Source of the DNA: Pseudomonas rhizosphaerae
GTDB taxonomy: Bacteria; Pseudomonadota; Gammaproteobacteria; Pseudomonadales; Pseudomonadaceae
Assembly (NCBI RefSeq): GCF_000761155.1
Contig: NZ_CP009533.1
Location: 1,674,001 to 1,738,000 of the forward strand
Length of the DNA stretch: 64,000 bases
Reading direction: 5' to 3'
Part shown: in pieces, positions 7,997-17,202 of the stretch
Layout: each line of letters starts with the position of its first letter
Numbering within the stretch: the first letter of the stretch is position 1
The notes under the pieces: generated by a model
Database searches by the model: none
Told to the model about the DNA's origin: nothing
What the model saw: only the letters and a program-made list of their open reading frames with translations
Made by a program: the position numbers and the translations under genes

Positions 7997-9544
7997 TTAT
8001 TGCTTCACGGCTTTGCAGGCTGTTAGCCAGGCATCGGCATCGATTTTCTGTTTTTGCAGGAAGGTTTTCTGATTGCTCCAGTGGGCCTTCAGATAAGGCT
8101 TGAGCGCTTGCAGCTGCTTATTGCGATCCATGATTTCGTCCATGACCGGCACCTGTTTTTCCAGCAGCGGCTGGCCGTACAGAGACGCGGACTCCACCAG
8201 GCTGCTGGCATAATAGAGCCCGAGCTTGTGGACGCGGCTCTTCTGCTCGTCGAGCTTGGCTTTACGCATATCGCAAGTAGGATCTTTCTCGGAACCTTCA
8301 CAATTGAGCGCGTAATTTTTCTGCGTGAAGTCCAAGTACTGGCCATCATCGAGCATCTTGGTGCACAGGAATGCGCCAAGATTCAGGCTGGCACGTATAG
8401 CCTGATCACGATTTTCCTCCTGTAGAAGATTCGTCGCACGTAACTGATTTTCCAGTGCCTGAAGTTTTTCCTTGAGCGCTTTGTCATCGACGCTGGAAGC
8501 CAAACTGTTGAGCGCTTGAACGGTGCCTTTACCTTCCCCTTGAGCCGGCTCCTCGCTGCCCGTACCGAGGGTTTTCCAGCTGCTTTCTATTGCTTTGACA
8601 CGATCGCGAGAAGTCAGGGTTTGCGAAACCATGGCCAGTCTGAAACCTGTTGTCTTGCTTTTCATCTGGCCATCGGCGTTGTAGTACGGATCTTCCTGGC
8701 GCAACGAGGTGCGAATGTCGGCAGATGCGGTCAGGTAATTGCCGCCACGCACTACATAGCCGCCAGCCTGGCCGTGCTGACGATCCAGTTTGTTCAACCT
8801 GAACGGCTCGAACATCATCTCATCGGCATTGCCCAGCATGTCATGAAGGCCCAAAGGGTTTGGCTTGAGCAAACCTGTGAGCTGCAACTGACCATTCGAT
8901 GATTGAGACCCGGCGAACCACTCGTAAGCATTCATGTTTTCGGGCATCGGGTAGCGAGTGTCACGAAATTCTGCGGCGCTGACATCGACGCCACCTCGGG
9001 CAGCGAACTCCCATTCTATTTCGGTGGGCAGGCGCAGGAAACCTGCCGAGCCGTCCTCTTTGGGTAACTTGTCTACTGCATTCTTGCGCAGCCAGAGGTT
9101 ATATTTATCTGCTGCCTGCATCGCGTCGAGCCAGCTCACATTGACTTGCGGCAGGCGTAGCTTGTTGGAGGGTTCAGGGCACTTTTCATCCGTCAGCGCG
9201 CGGTATTGCAGCTGAGTCAGTTCGTACTTGGCCATCAAGTAGTAACGAGACTTGTCGGTTTTGGCACCGGTGAAACTGCCTGCGATGAACGCTGGGCGGG
9301 TCTGTTCCACGTAGCCATATTCAGCACCGTCCTGACCCACCTTGACCGGAAAGTCGTCCAGCGGTCCGGCAAGCGGGATATACGCCTTGCGAAACACCAT
9401 AGCTCCCTCGCATGGCATGGGTAAAATGACGTCTTCGTTGTCCGGCATGGGGTTGAATTGCTTTTCTTCCCAGGAAACCGCTGAGGCGTCGAGCCAGGGA
9501 ACCACTGTCAAAGGCAGCAGCAGGGCGATACGTCTAAAGTTCAC
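7997..9544 (-). CDS. Periplasmic formylglycine-enzyme-like (SUMF1/TagR-like) protein
   Basis: A 515-residue protein. I place the start at a GTG (9544) that overlaps the permease stop by 11 bases and gives a signal peptide; the longer frame is out-of-frame permease sequence. Residues 95-310 are an FGE-sulfatase/SUMF1 domain: the segments RLPTEIEWEFAARGG, NPLGLHDMLGN, RGGNY and GFRLA. Active FGEs have a cysteine in the 'GFRCA' motif; here it is leucine, so enzyme activity is unlikely. The C-terminal 200 residues are helical and not recognised. In T6SS loci the FGE-like TagR sits beside TagS/TagT and activates PpkA through its periplasmic part; the same gene neighbourhood is seen here. Confidence 0.75.
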   Translation of the reverse strand: MNFRRIALLLPLTVVPWLDASAVSWEEKQFNPMPDNEDVILPMPCEGAMVFRKAYIPLAGPLDDFPVKVGQDGAEYGYVEQTRPAFIAGSFTGAKTDKSRYYLMAKYELTQLQYRALTDEKCPEPSNKLRLPQVNVSWLDAMQAADKYNLWLRKNAVDKLPKEDGSAGFLRLPTEIEWEFAARGGVDVSAAEFRDTRYPMPENMNAYEWFAGSQSSNGQLQLTGLLKPNPLGLHDMLGNADEMMFEPFRLNKLDRQHGQAGGYVVRGGNYLTASADIRTSLRQEDPYYNADGQMKSKTTGFRLAMVSQTLTSRDRVKAIESSWKTLGTGSEEPAQGEGKGTVQALNSLASSVDDKALKEKLQALENQLRATNLLQEENRDQAIRASLNLGAFLCTKMLDDGQYLDFTQKNYALNCEGSEKDPTCDMRKAKLDEQKSRVHKLGLYYASSLVESASLYGQPLLEKQVPVMDEIMDRNKQLQALKPYLKAHWSNQKTFLQKQKIDADAWLTACKAVKQ

Positions 9545-10775
9545 GCAGACTCTCCGCAGGTTGAATGCCGATAGCGCGGACGGCACCGATGAGGGCGACC
9601 AAGACGGCCACCAGTAGGGACAGGAGCAATGCGGCAAAGCCGTGCCAAGGGGTAATATGGCAGGCGAAGGCCCCTGTGCTCTGACTGCTGCCGAGCACAT
9701 GGTCGAACAATCGACTGCCCACCAGATAGAACGCCAGTCCGCCAATGTAGCCGATCAGGCTCAGCACGATGGCCTGCAGGACCACGAACCCGGCCACCGC
9801 CGGGCTGCTGAACCCCAGCAGACGCAGGACAGCCAGGCTTTTGCGCTTGCGGTCGATATTGGCCAGAAATGCGCCGACCAGCGAGGCAATACAGCCGGTC
9901 AGCGCGGCGGCTGCGATCACTCCGAAAATCAGACTTAGCACATGGTTGATGGCTTTAACGTTCTCGATGTCGGCCAGTCGGCTCGATGTCTGAATATTCT
10001 GCGCCATCAGCCAGTGCTCGAGCGCGGCTACGCTGTCGATATTTCGCGCATACACCCTTGCCCGCGCGTACAGCGGTTGCAGGTTGTCCAAAGGCTTACC
10101 GGATTCCAGGCCGAATGCCGGGACCCGATAACCGTCTCGAAAGTGCTCGAGCGACAGCAGCAGAGAAGGTGCGATGAAACCTGCCGCGCGACCGAAACGC
10201 GAGGCATCCAGGATTGCGACGACGTTGAGGTTGATTTCACCCAGCTCGCTGATGCCGTCCAGGCGGCGCGCTGCCCGTAGTCGAACACTGCTGCCGACCT
10301 CGGCCTGCAGGCGCTGTGCGGCGGACGCGCTGAGGATCAAATCATTACCCTGCAAGGCGCTGGCTGGCATGTTCAGCAGAGGGTCGCCAGCCTGAGTTGG
10401 CAGAATCTCTGCATTTTCGACAAAACGTTGCAGGCCGATCAGCAGGTCAGCCTGGGTGTTGAGCGAACGGGTCTGGCCAATGGCGAAACCTGTCTCGGGC
10501 ACCTGTTGCAAGCGCGTGATCCAGGTGTCGTCGAAGCTGCCGCTGCTCAGCATTTTCACTTCCAGATTGCGCGGGTCGCGCAGGAGGTCATCCTGCAACT
10601 GGCTCACCACGCCGTGTTTGAGCCCGAACAAGAGCAGTAACGGTGCAATAACCGCGACCAGAGACGCTGCGATGCAGAGCGAAACCTTGCGGTCGTGCCA
10701 TAAATCCTCGACCGCAAGCTTGCAGAGCAGCCGCAGCCGATCAATCCAGCGGTTCAAAACGCGTCTCTCCTGCAT
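9534..10775 (-). CDS. FtsX/MacB-type ABC transporter permease (TagS-like)
   Basis: About 413 residues from the ATG at 10775 (a GTG at 10760 is also possible). One N-terminal membrane helix precedes a large periplasmic loop, and three helices form a C-terminal FtsX-like domain. This is the four-helix layout of LolC/MacB-class permeases that act on periplasmic or outer-membrane substrates. Its start overlaps the ATPase gene by about 35 bases, so the two are probably translationally coupled. It resembles TagS by layout and by lying between TagT-like and TagR-like genes. Confidence 0.8.
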   Translation of the reverse strand: MQERRVLNRWIDRLRLLCKLAVEDLWHDRKVSLCIAASLVAVIAPLLLLFGLKHGVVSQLQDDLLRDPRNLEVKMLSSGSFDDTWITRLQQVPETGFAIGQTRSLNTQADLLIGLQRFVENAEILPTQAGDPLLNMPASALQGNDLILSASAAQRLQAEVGSSVRLRAARRLDGISELGEINLNVVAILDASRFGRAAGFIAPSLLLSLEHFRDGYRVPAFGLESGKPLDNLQPLYARARVYARNIDSVAALEHWLMAQNIQTSSRLADIENVKAINHVLSLIFGVIAAAALTGCIASLVGAFLANIDRKRKSLAVLRLLGFSSPAVAGFVVLQAIVLSLIGYIGGLAFYLVGSRLFDHVLGSSQSTGAFACHITPWHGFAALLLSLLVAVLVALIGAVRAIGIQPAESLREL

Positions 10776-11439
10776 GGCTGACGGCGTCAATACGCCTGAG
10801 GCCGAAATCCCTGACCAGTGCCCAGTCATGGGACACCACCAAGGCGCTCAGGCCCAGTTCTGCTACCAGACTCAACAGCAGCTCGAACAAACGCTGGGCA
10901 CTGTACGGGTCAAGCGCCGCAGTCGGCTCATCGGCCAATAGCAACTGTGGCTCATGCGCGATGGCCCGTACGCAGGCTACCCGCTGTCGCTCGCCGATGG
11001 ATAGGGCATGTGGAAGTTTGTCCAGCAAAGCATCGAGTCGTAGCGCGGCGATTGCCCGTTCCACGTGAGTGCTGTCTGCATTCATGCCCAGCAGGCGGCG
11101 CGGCAGACTGATGTTGTCGCGCACTTTCAGAAACGGCAGCAGGCCGCCGCTTTGCAGAATGAAGCCCAGATCCCGAGAACGGACCTGTGTCAGGGCGGCC
11201 TGATCATCGGTTGCAAGCATTTGTCCGACGTCCAATCCATCGCGCCCAAGACGAAAGCGGCCCAGCTGCGAAGGCATTAACAGCAAGCCGATCGCTTCCA
11301 GCAAGGTACTTTTGCCGCAGCCGCTTTCTCCGGTGATAGCAAAGATTTCACCCTTGCCGATCTGCAGGCTGGGCAGGTGTACGCGGTGCGCTTGTGCGCC
11401 GTCTCCACGTTGCACAAGCAAATTTTGGATTTCGAGCAT
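10741..11439 (-). CDS. ABC transporter ATP-binding protein (LolD/TagT-like)
   Basis: A 232-residue nucleotide-binding domain: Walker A GESGCGKST (about 37-45), a signature LSIGERQRV that deviates from LSGGQ, Walker B LLLADEPT and the H-loop VVSHDW. Size and sequence are typical of the LolD/MacB/TagT group, which power mechanotransmission rather than import. It overlaps the permease gene. Likely role: ATPase of a cytoplasm-to-periplasm signalling or lipoprotein-handling unit in the srf operon. Confidence 0.85.
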   Translation of the reverse strand: MLEIQNLLVQRGDGAQAHRVHLPSLQIGKGEIFAITGESGCGKSTLLEAIGLLLMPSQLGRFRLGRDGLDVGQMLATDDQAALTQVRSRDLGFILQSGGLLPFLKVRDNISLPRRLLGMNADSTHVERAIAALRLDALLDKLPHALSIGERQRVACVRAIAHEPQLLLADEPTAALDPYSAQRLFELLLSLVAELGLSALVVSHDWALVRDFGLRRIDAVSHAGETRFEPLD

Positions 11440-11455
11440 GGGCTGAACGGTCTCG

Positions 11456-13450
11456 CTACGGCATCATTTCAAGAGGCACGGGATAAACGTTATCTCTTGC
11501 ATCGCTATCCTTGGCCAGCGCGACCCAACGGTCGACGTCGGCGTTGTAGCGCTGGTAGTGCCGAAGCTTGGTGCTTAAAGTACGGATAAATTTTTCCTGC
11601 GCGAGTCCGTCCCAGCTTTTCCATGTGTCCTCATCCAGATTGAGTACTTCACTGTGATAGGGCAGGTCTTCGAGGTATTCACCCAAAACGCCCAAGTCTG
11701 CGACTTTGGTGTTGTTGTTCTGCTTAAGCTGGTTGGGATCGGTGCCCATGGTCGCGGCCACTGATCGCAGCTTTTCGAACATGTCGGTGGGCGAAATCAG
11801 CCCTTCATTGGCGGCGTCCAGAATCTGCTTCATGACGTCGCTGAGGTCACTGAGCTGGGATTTGGTCAGCAATACGCGTACGTCGGTGGCGGGAATGTTC
11901 TGCTTGATCAGATCGCGGTCGGTGATCCATGCCTTGAACACCGGCGGCGCCTGGGATTGGTTCTTCTCACCCAGGTAGGCCAGCTGCATGGCGTAGCCTA
12001 TAAGGGCGGCGTCTTCCAGCATCTTCTTGTCGTCAGGGTCTTGCTTGGCATTCGCCGCGCTGCCAATCGCCTCGTCGCCCATGTAGGCAGCTTTGACTTG
12101 CGAGGTAATGGCAGTCGCCAAAGAGTCCACTTTGCGCCCAAACTCTTGGACGTCGCCTGCGTTTACCGGGTAATACAGCGAGGTGTTGGTGCCAGGGTAG
12201 GTCGATAGATTACGGTATTGCGCTTCCGCCCGGGCATGATCCTTGATACCGGCCGGAGTCTTGAGGTGCAGCGTGTAAACGGCAACCCCGGGGTTGGCTG
12301 CCTCGAGGCGCACCTGATCTGCGCTCAGACCCGTATTGGAAAGTTTGTCGGTACCTTCTAGCGCGCCTGCATCTGTGATCAGTACCACATAGCGTGCACC
12401 GAACTGGCTCCAGTCCACTTTGTCGATGCTGTGCATGACGCCTGCGTAAGCGTCTTCATCGAACGCCCCGCTCGAGACCTTCGCCTGCTTAAGATCAGCA
12501 ACCTTAGCCAAGAAATCTGCGCTGTCCTGCACTTTGTTAGGGTCTGCATACATTTTGCTTACGTATTCAAGGCCCGGAACCGCTTTGGTGCTGGAGCGGA
12601 ACGCGACCAAACCAAATTTCACCTGCTTGCCGAGATTTTCTTTTTCGATCTGTTTATAGACTTTGCTAATGGCTTCACGAGTCCGGTCAATGTACGGATC
12701 CATCGAGATGGTGGAGTCGATGACAAATACCACAGCCGCGCTGAATTCCTTCAGCTGGCTCGGGGCAGGGGAGTTGGTAGTTCCCGTTGCGCCAGTAGCA
12801 GTTCCTGGACCAGCGCCAGCGGCCGCTGATTGTTCATCGGTCTTGCTGACGGAGGCAACGTTAAGGATGCGTGTGCGAAAACCCGCTTCGGTCATCACCT
12901 CCTCACCACTCAATACCGGCAGCAAGTAGAACTGCTTTTGCATATCGACGAAATATTCGGGTTCCTGCGCCAGTACGCCCGGCGCTTGCACGCCTTGTTT
13001 GAGCTTGGCACGCAAGGGCGCCACTTTACTCACCGGATCCGGCGCATCAAGTATGCCTTCCAGCGTTGGCCGCTCTTTGAAGAACAGAAGACGATCACGA
13101 TTGGCCGGGTTGGTGAAGGCCAGGGTCAGTTGCATTTTCCATTCGACGGTACATGTCGAGGGAAGCCAGCCAACTGTTTTACCGAAGCTGTCAGCCCCGA
13201 CCTTGAGCCACTGCGCATTAGCCGCCTGCGCTCGCTCGTAGACATAAAAACGGCTAAAGGTCGGTTGCACGATGCCATCGCTGGTACCCGCCGCAGCGCT
13301 TAGCTGACAGCCCGGCGTGGTCAGCACCCGTTGGAACAGGGTTTTCTTGCCCTCTTGAATCAGCGGTTTGTCGGCAGCATGGGCCCATGGGTCGATAGCG
13401 CATAGGGTCAACAGCGCTACGCTGCCCAGCGTACGTCGAAATCCACTCAT
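11456..13450 (-). CDS. Periplasmic SH3-like/VWA-domain protein (srf operon)
   Basis: A 664-residue secreted protein with a signal peptide ending at AHA (about residue 25). Residues 50-105 resemble a bacterial SH3-like domain (the W-L-K-V-G...G-W-L-P pattern). Residues 238-460 form a VWA domain with the MIDAS-type start D245-S-T247-I-S249 and the strand YVVLITDAG. The remaining 200 residues are helical and unassigned. Its start overlaps the stop of the preceding membrane protein by four bases (ATGA), so translation is coupled. It probably works in the periplasm as a scaffold or ligand-binding partner. It is the second VWA protein of the operon and has no membrane anchor. Confidence 0.72.
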   Translation of the reverse strand: MSGFRRTLGSVALLTLCAIDPWAHAADKPLIQEGKKTLFQRVLTTPGCQLSAAAGTSDGIVQPTFSRFYVYERAQAANAQWLKVGADSFGKTVGWLPSTCTVEWKMQLTLAFTNPANRDRLLFFKERPTLEGILDAPDPVSKVAPLRAKLKQGVQAPGVLAQEPEYFVDMQKQFYLLPVLSGEEVMTEAGFRTRILNVASVSKTDEQSAAAGAGPGTATGATGTTNSPAPSQLKEFSAAVVFVIDSTISMDPYIDRTREAISKVYKQIEKENLGKQVKFGLVAFRSSTKAVPGLEYVSKMYADPNKVQDSADFLAKVADLKQAKVSSGAFDEDAYAGVMHSIDKVDWSQFGARYVVLITDAGALEGTDKLSNTGLSADQVRLEAANPGVAVYTLHLKTPAGIKDHARAEAQYRNLSTYPGTNTSLYYPVNAGDVQEFGRKVDSLATAITSQVKAAYMGDEAIGSAANAKQDPDDKKMLEDAALIGYAMQLAYLGEKNQSQAPPVFKAWITDRDLIKQNIPATDVRVLLTKSQLSDLSDVMKQILDAANEGLISPTDMFEKLRSVAATMGTDPNQLKQNNNTKVADLGVLGEYLEDLPYHSEVLNLDEDTWKSWDGLAQEKFIRTLSTKLRHYQRYNADVDRWVALAKDSDARDNVYPVPLEMMP

Positions 13451-14484
13451 GGCTTGAGTTCCTCGAAACGTTGCTTGGCATCTGCATTGTTCGGGTCAAG
13501 CCCCAGGATGGTCTCGTACCAATAGGCAGCGGTGGCTTTATCAGGCTCGGCGAAGCACTCGCTTGGCTGATGATATTTGGGGTCGTATTCGTGGGCGTAG
13601 GCCGTTGCGATCATCAGGTCGCCTGCCTGTGAACGGTTGGCATACAGCCGCTGTGCGACTCCGCAGTGCTTGCTCGCCTTTGCGGTCTCGATGATCTTCA
13701 GCAATTCGGCACTGGCTGGCGACTGCTTGATGCATGCCTGAACGAATGCCAGCTCAGGTTGGGTGTTCATGCTTTCCAGTGTGCACGCAGCGCCCGCCGT
13801 TGGAGTCCCGGGCTCGACAGCGGCTGCTGGCACTAAAGGCACGGGCGTATCGGCTTTTTTATGGAAGAAAAACCAGGCGCCTGCAGCCGCGAGTATCAAT
13901 ACCAGCAGACCAAGGATGATCGGCAGCAATTGGCTCTTCTTTGGCGGTACCGGCCCGGCAGCTCGCTCCAACGGTTCGCTATGAATCGGTTCGTGCTGCA
14001 GCTCGACTTCTGGTGCGTTGGATGCGTCGAGCCCTGGCACAGCAGAGATATCCAGCGGCTCGCCTGGCACCGTAGGGATAACCAGATCGGTGCCGCCGTA
14101 GATGCCTCGGGTTTGGCCACCGGCGCTGGATGCCAGCAATCCAATGCCGGGACGGATCACGCCACGGTCACTGAACCCTGGTCCCTGTTCGCGCAGCTCG
14201 ATCTGGAAGTTGGAGTTGGCACCGCCTTCGAGCAACGGATCGACTACGTCGGGGCCGACCAGGGTTTCCAGCGATTCACCGCTGGCGCCTTCGCTGAAAT
14301 GTGGCACCTTGAACCAGAATGGATTGCTGCTCCACTGCTTGTGTTCCTGCAGGTAAAACCTGTCCTGGTTGCGCTGGATGGAAAACTCCAGACGCTCGTG
14401 GACGCCTTGCCATTTCTTCACCGTCAGGCAGGCTTGTCCTGGCACGCCAGGTTCCAGGCCCAGTAGATCAACTCGAATCGGCAT
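13447..14484 (-). CDS. Single-pass inner-membrane protein with Sel1/TPR-like periplasmic tail (srf operon)
   Basis: A 345-residue protein. Residues 1-125 form a folded cytoplasmic domain that I do not recognise. A linker follows, then one membrane helix (185-207) and a periplasmic C-terminus (about 235-345) with helix pairs such as 'AYWYETILGLDPNNADAKQRF', which resembles TPR/Sel1 repeats and has four or five cysteines. It starts three bases after srfC and overlaps the next gene by four. Together with SrfA and the terminal VWA protein it makes three bitopic proteins of the same orientation, which could link cytoplasmic SrfB/SrfC to the periplasm. Confidence 0.65.
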   Translation of the reverse strand: MPIRVDLLGLEPGVPGQACLTVKKWQGVHERLEFSIQRNQDRFYLQEHKQWSSNPFWFKVPHFSEGASGESLETLVGPDVVDPLLEGGANSNFQIELREQGPGFSDRGVIRPGIGLLASSAGGQTRGIYGGTDLVIPTVPGEPLDISAVPGLDASNAPEVELQHEPIHSEPLERAAGPVPPKKSQLLPIILGLLVLILAAAGAWFFFHKKADTPVPLVPAAAVEPGTPTAGAACTLESMNTQPELAFVQACIKQSPASAELLKIIETAKASKHCGVAQRLYANRSQAGDLMIATAYAHEYDPKYHQPSECFAEPDKATAAYWYETILGLDPNNADAKQRFEELKP

Positions 14485-14487
14485 CGC

Positions 14488-17202
14488 TTATCTCGCTTTC
14501 AACGCGGCGAGCACGTGGCCCAGCCGTTCATTTTGTTCGGAAGTGATTTCCCGGCCTGCGCTGTGACCGGCATTGCCCAAGGTGAGCGCTGCCAGACCTG
14601 ATAGCCAGTCGCCGACGAACAATTTGGCCTGGTTGGCTGGCTGCGCGGGCAGAATCGGCAGTCGGCCCTGCTCCACATCGGCATAAAATGCATAGAGGTG
14701 GTCTTTGCTGCCCACCAGACTTTTCGGACGCTGTGCCAGGGGCGTCTGAATAAAGCCGAACCACGACACGAAATCACCCAGCACCAGTTGAACCTCAAGG
14801 ACCTGGCGTTCCACCAGTTGATCGCGGCGTGCCCCGCTCTGGGCGCGCTTCAATACGGCTTTGGCCAGTTGTCCTGGAACATCCTGTCGGTAAGCGGCAG
14901 TGATCAGTTCGTCGGCCACCGCTTCGATGATTGGTTTGGTCAGACCCAGCAGGTTCAGCAGGCTCTGCCGATTGGCCAATTCGCGCAGATGAGCGATCCA
15001 GGCGTTGAACACAGCCTTGGCGAAGCGGTGATCGGTGCCTTCCGATTCCGGTGCGACCGACGACGACTGTGGAGCGGCAGCCGTATCTTCCGGTGCATCG
15101 AAAGCGGCGCTGAAATCGGCGAAGTCGAACCCGCCACTGTTGCCGTAGAGGCTGGCCGGCGGGGTGTCGAGTGCGACGTTCTGGGTGATGGGTGCGCTGT
15201 GTTCCTCATAAATGCCGCTGAGATAAAGATCACGCACGCCGTCGCCAGGCAATTGCAGGTTGTCGATCAACTCGCCGACGATTGCCTGATTCCTGCCCAC
15301 GTGTTGCAGGATCGACTGGGCCTGGCTGCGTTTTGCGGCCATGGCGCCGTGACCGTCGGATTGATACCAGCTGCTCAGGCCGTGAGTGGTGAGGTCTTCC
15401 AGGCACTCAGTCAGCTGGTCGCGAATGCGTGACAGCTTGAACTCGGTATTAGCGACATCCTTGAAGCTTTCGCTGAAGCGCTTGATGCCGCCATCGTTGA
15501 TTTGCAGCAGCGCCGCCCACGCCTGCGCGGGCTGGTAGATGTGCTTGCCGACCAACGTATTTGCACTAAAGGTCTGACCCAGCAGATCGATGCGCTCACG
15601 GGAGCGTTCGAGGATGTGCAACTCGTCGCCCGTTTGGGCATGCAGCTCGATGAAGGGTGTTTCCATGCGCGGCTTGCGCACCAGATACGTATTCTGGAAG
15701 GGCATTCCAGCCCAGTCGGTCATCCAGGAGAAGCTGCCAAAGCGCTCGATCATGGTCAGCTTGACCATACCTTCCCAGCCCGCATCGAGCATATTTGCTG
15801 GCGTGTTCAGTGCGCCGGAGATACGTTTGTCGAGCATCGTCAGGGCCCAGATCAGGCCAATGCCGGAGCGCTTGCCGCGATCCTGAGCGTTCACGCCCTG
15901 GGTCTTCTCGATCCAGCGGGTCAGCACAGGGCCGACATCCGGCACGTCGCTCTGTTTGTCCGATGCAGTGCACACCACCAGGGCGTTCATTTCCTGGCAA
16001 TCGGTGTAGCGCTCGAACAGGTAAGCGACTTTGCCGCGCAACAACAGTTGAGACACCACATTGTCGTCGGCGCCGGTCGAGTCCTTGAGTTCGCGCAGTT
16101 TCATCCGACCGCGATAACCTGGGAAGTCGAGCAAATCGACGGTGTTGACCACCGCATCCTTGGGCTCATTGATCAGGCAGAACGTCATCTCGGTCGTCAA
16201 CGCAGCCAACTGCGCTACGGTGACCGACGCGCTGGCGCCCAGTTGTCCGTCGCGCTGAGGCCTGACGTCAATCGACAGGTCGGCGCTGGTGTCGAACCGG
16301 TTGAGTATATCGACGTTCATGATGCTGTCGGTCTGGCTGTACTCGCCGTACCCGTCACGACTGACCAATGCAGCAAGCGGCGCGAACACAGCATGTGGGT
16401 GACCCAGTTTGGCCAGGGCCGCGCTGAGTTTTTCGTACACGCGGGTCAACGCGGGCTGTTCGCCCCACAAGATCGAGAACAGCTCGGCACGCTGCTGAAT
16501 GCTCAAGCGTGGTGCCAGCCGCAGCACATGCGGCCAGTACAGGTGCTGCAGTTTCTTCACCGAGCCTTTGAAGTTGTCGTTGAGGTAGTCCCACAGCGAA
16601 ACCACGTTGTCGGCGCTGACACCAGGCACATCTACGGGGCTTTCCCGGCCTTCGACGGCCTTGAGGATCCGCTGGATGCGCGCTTCGTCGATTTCGTATT
16701 CGATCTGCTCAAGGTCGAAATCCTTGAACCACGCATTGGCCAGGATCTTGGCGATTTCAATCTCGCTGAACAGCTTGAGCTCTACCGGAAACGCCGGATC
16801 GGGGCTCGGCAACGCCGCGCGGCTGAAACGCGTGACCAGGCCGGTGGCCTCCTTGCCACCGCCCACCGGATTGATATGGGCGATGAAGTCCAGGGTCTCG
16901 GCACCGAAGCGCGTTTCCAATTTACCGCTCTCGCCAGCAGCCAACGCTGAAATCAGGTACGACTTGCCCGCCTGAGACAGACCGAAAAAGCCGATGGTCA
17001 TGGGGGTACAGGCTACCCGCTCCAGATTGCGGGCTAGGTTGCGGGCGCGATGCAGACGCACGTTCAGGTTGTCCGCTTCACCGTCCAGACGCGGTGCATC
17101 AGGGCGCGTCTGCTCGATCCACTGCAACGCCTGGCCTGCACCGTGATGCACTGCAGCCCAGCTGGCCGCCAGCTCGGATTGTTGTTTGCTCAGGTCGCTC
17201 AT
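14488..17202 (-). CDS. srfC: SrfC-family dynamin-like GTPase
   Basis: A 904-residue protein of the 'putative virulence factor SrfC' family. The ATG at 17202 overlaps the srfB stop by four bases. A P-loop GLSQAGKS (74-81) and a G3-type DFPG (359-362) preceded by a hydrophobic strand are the signature of a dynamin-superfamily GTPase; long helical regions follow, as in membrane-remodelling dynamin-like proteins. There is no signal peptide or clear membrane helix, so it should be cytoplasmic. srfABC were named in Salmonella as SsrB-regulated factors, and toxin roles have been proposed for them. GTPase activity and membrane binding here are inferred. Confidence 0.87.
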   Translation of the reverse strand: MSDLSKQQSELAASWAAVHHGAGQALQWIEQTRPDAPRLDGEADNLNVRLHRARNLARNLERVACTPMTIGFFGLSQAGKSYLISALAAGESGKLETRFGAETLDFIAHINPVGGGKEATGLVTRFSRAALPSPDPAFPVELKLFSEIEIAKILANAWFKDFDLEQIEYEIDEARIQRILKAVEGRESPVDVPGVSADNVVSLWDYLNDNFKGSVKKLQHLYWPHVLRLAPRLSIQQRAELFSILWGEQPALTRVYEKLSAALAKLGHPHAVFAPLAALVSRDGYGEYSQTDSIMNVDILNRFDTSADLSIDVRPQRDGQLGASASVTVAQLAALTTEMTFCLINEPKDAVVNTVDLLDFPGYRGRMKLRELKDSTGADDNVVSQLLLRGKVAYLFERYTDCQEMNALVVCTASDKQSDVPDVGPVLTRWIEKTQGVNAQDRGKRSGIGLIWALTMLDKRISGALNTPANMLDAGWEGMVKLTMIERFGSFSWMTDWAGMPFQNTYLVRKPRMETPFIELHAQTGDELHILERSRERIDLLGQTFSANTLVGKHIYQPAQAWAALLQINDGGIKRFSESFKDVANTEFKLSRIRDQLTECLEDLTTHGLSSWYQSDGHGAMAAKRSQAQSILQHVGRNQAIVGELIDNLQLPGDGVRDLYLSGIYEEHSAPITQNVALDTPPASLYGNSGGFDFADFSAAFDAPEDTAAAPQSSSVAPESEGTDHRFAKAVFNAWIAHLRELANRQSLLNLLGLTKPIIEAVADELITAAYRQDVPGQLAKAVLKRAQSGARRDQLVERQVLEVQLVLGDFVSWFGFIQTPLAQRPKSLVGSKDHLYAFYADVEQGRLPILPAQPANQAKLFVGDWLSGLAALTLGNAGHSAGREITSEQNERLGHVLAALKAR

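Noticed and set aside
15502..16950. A long open frame on the plus strand (482 codons) antisense to srfC
   Set aside because: It is a mirror frame of a high-GC gene; no domain or ribosome site, and srfC on the minus strand has clear motifs.
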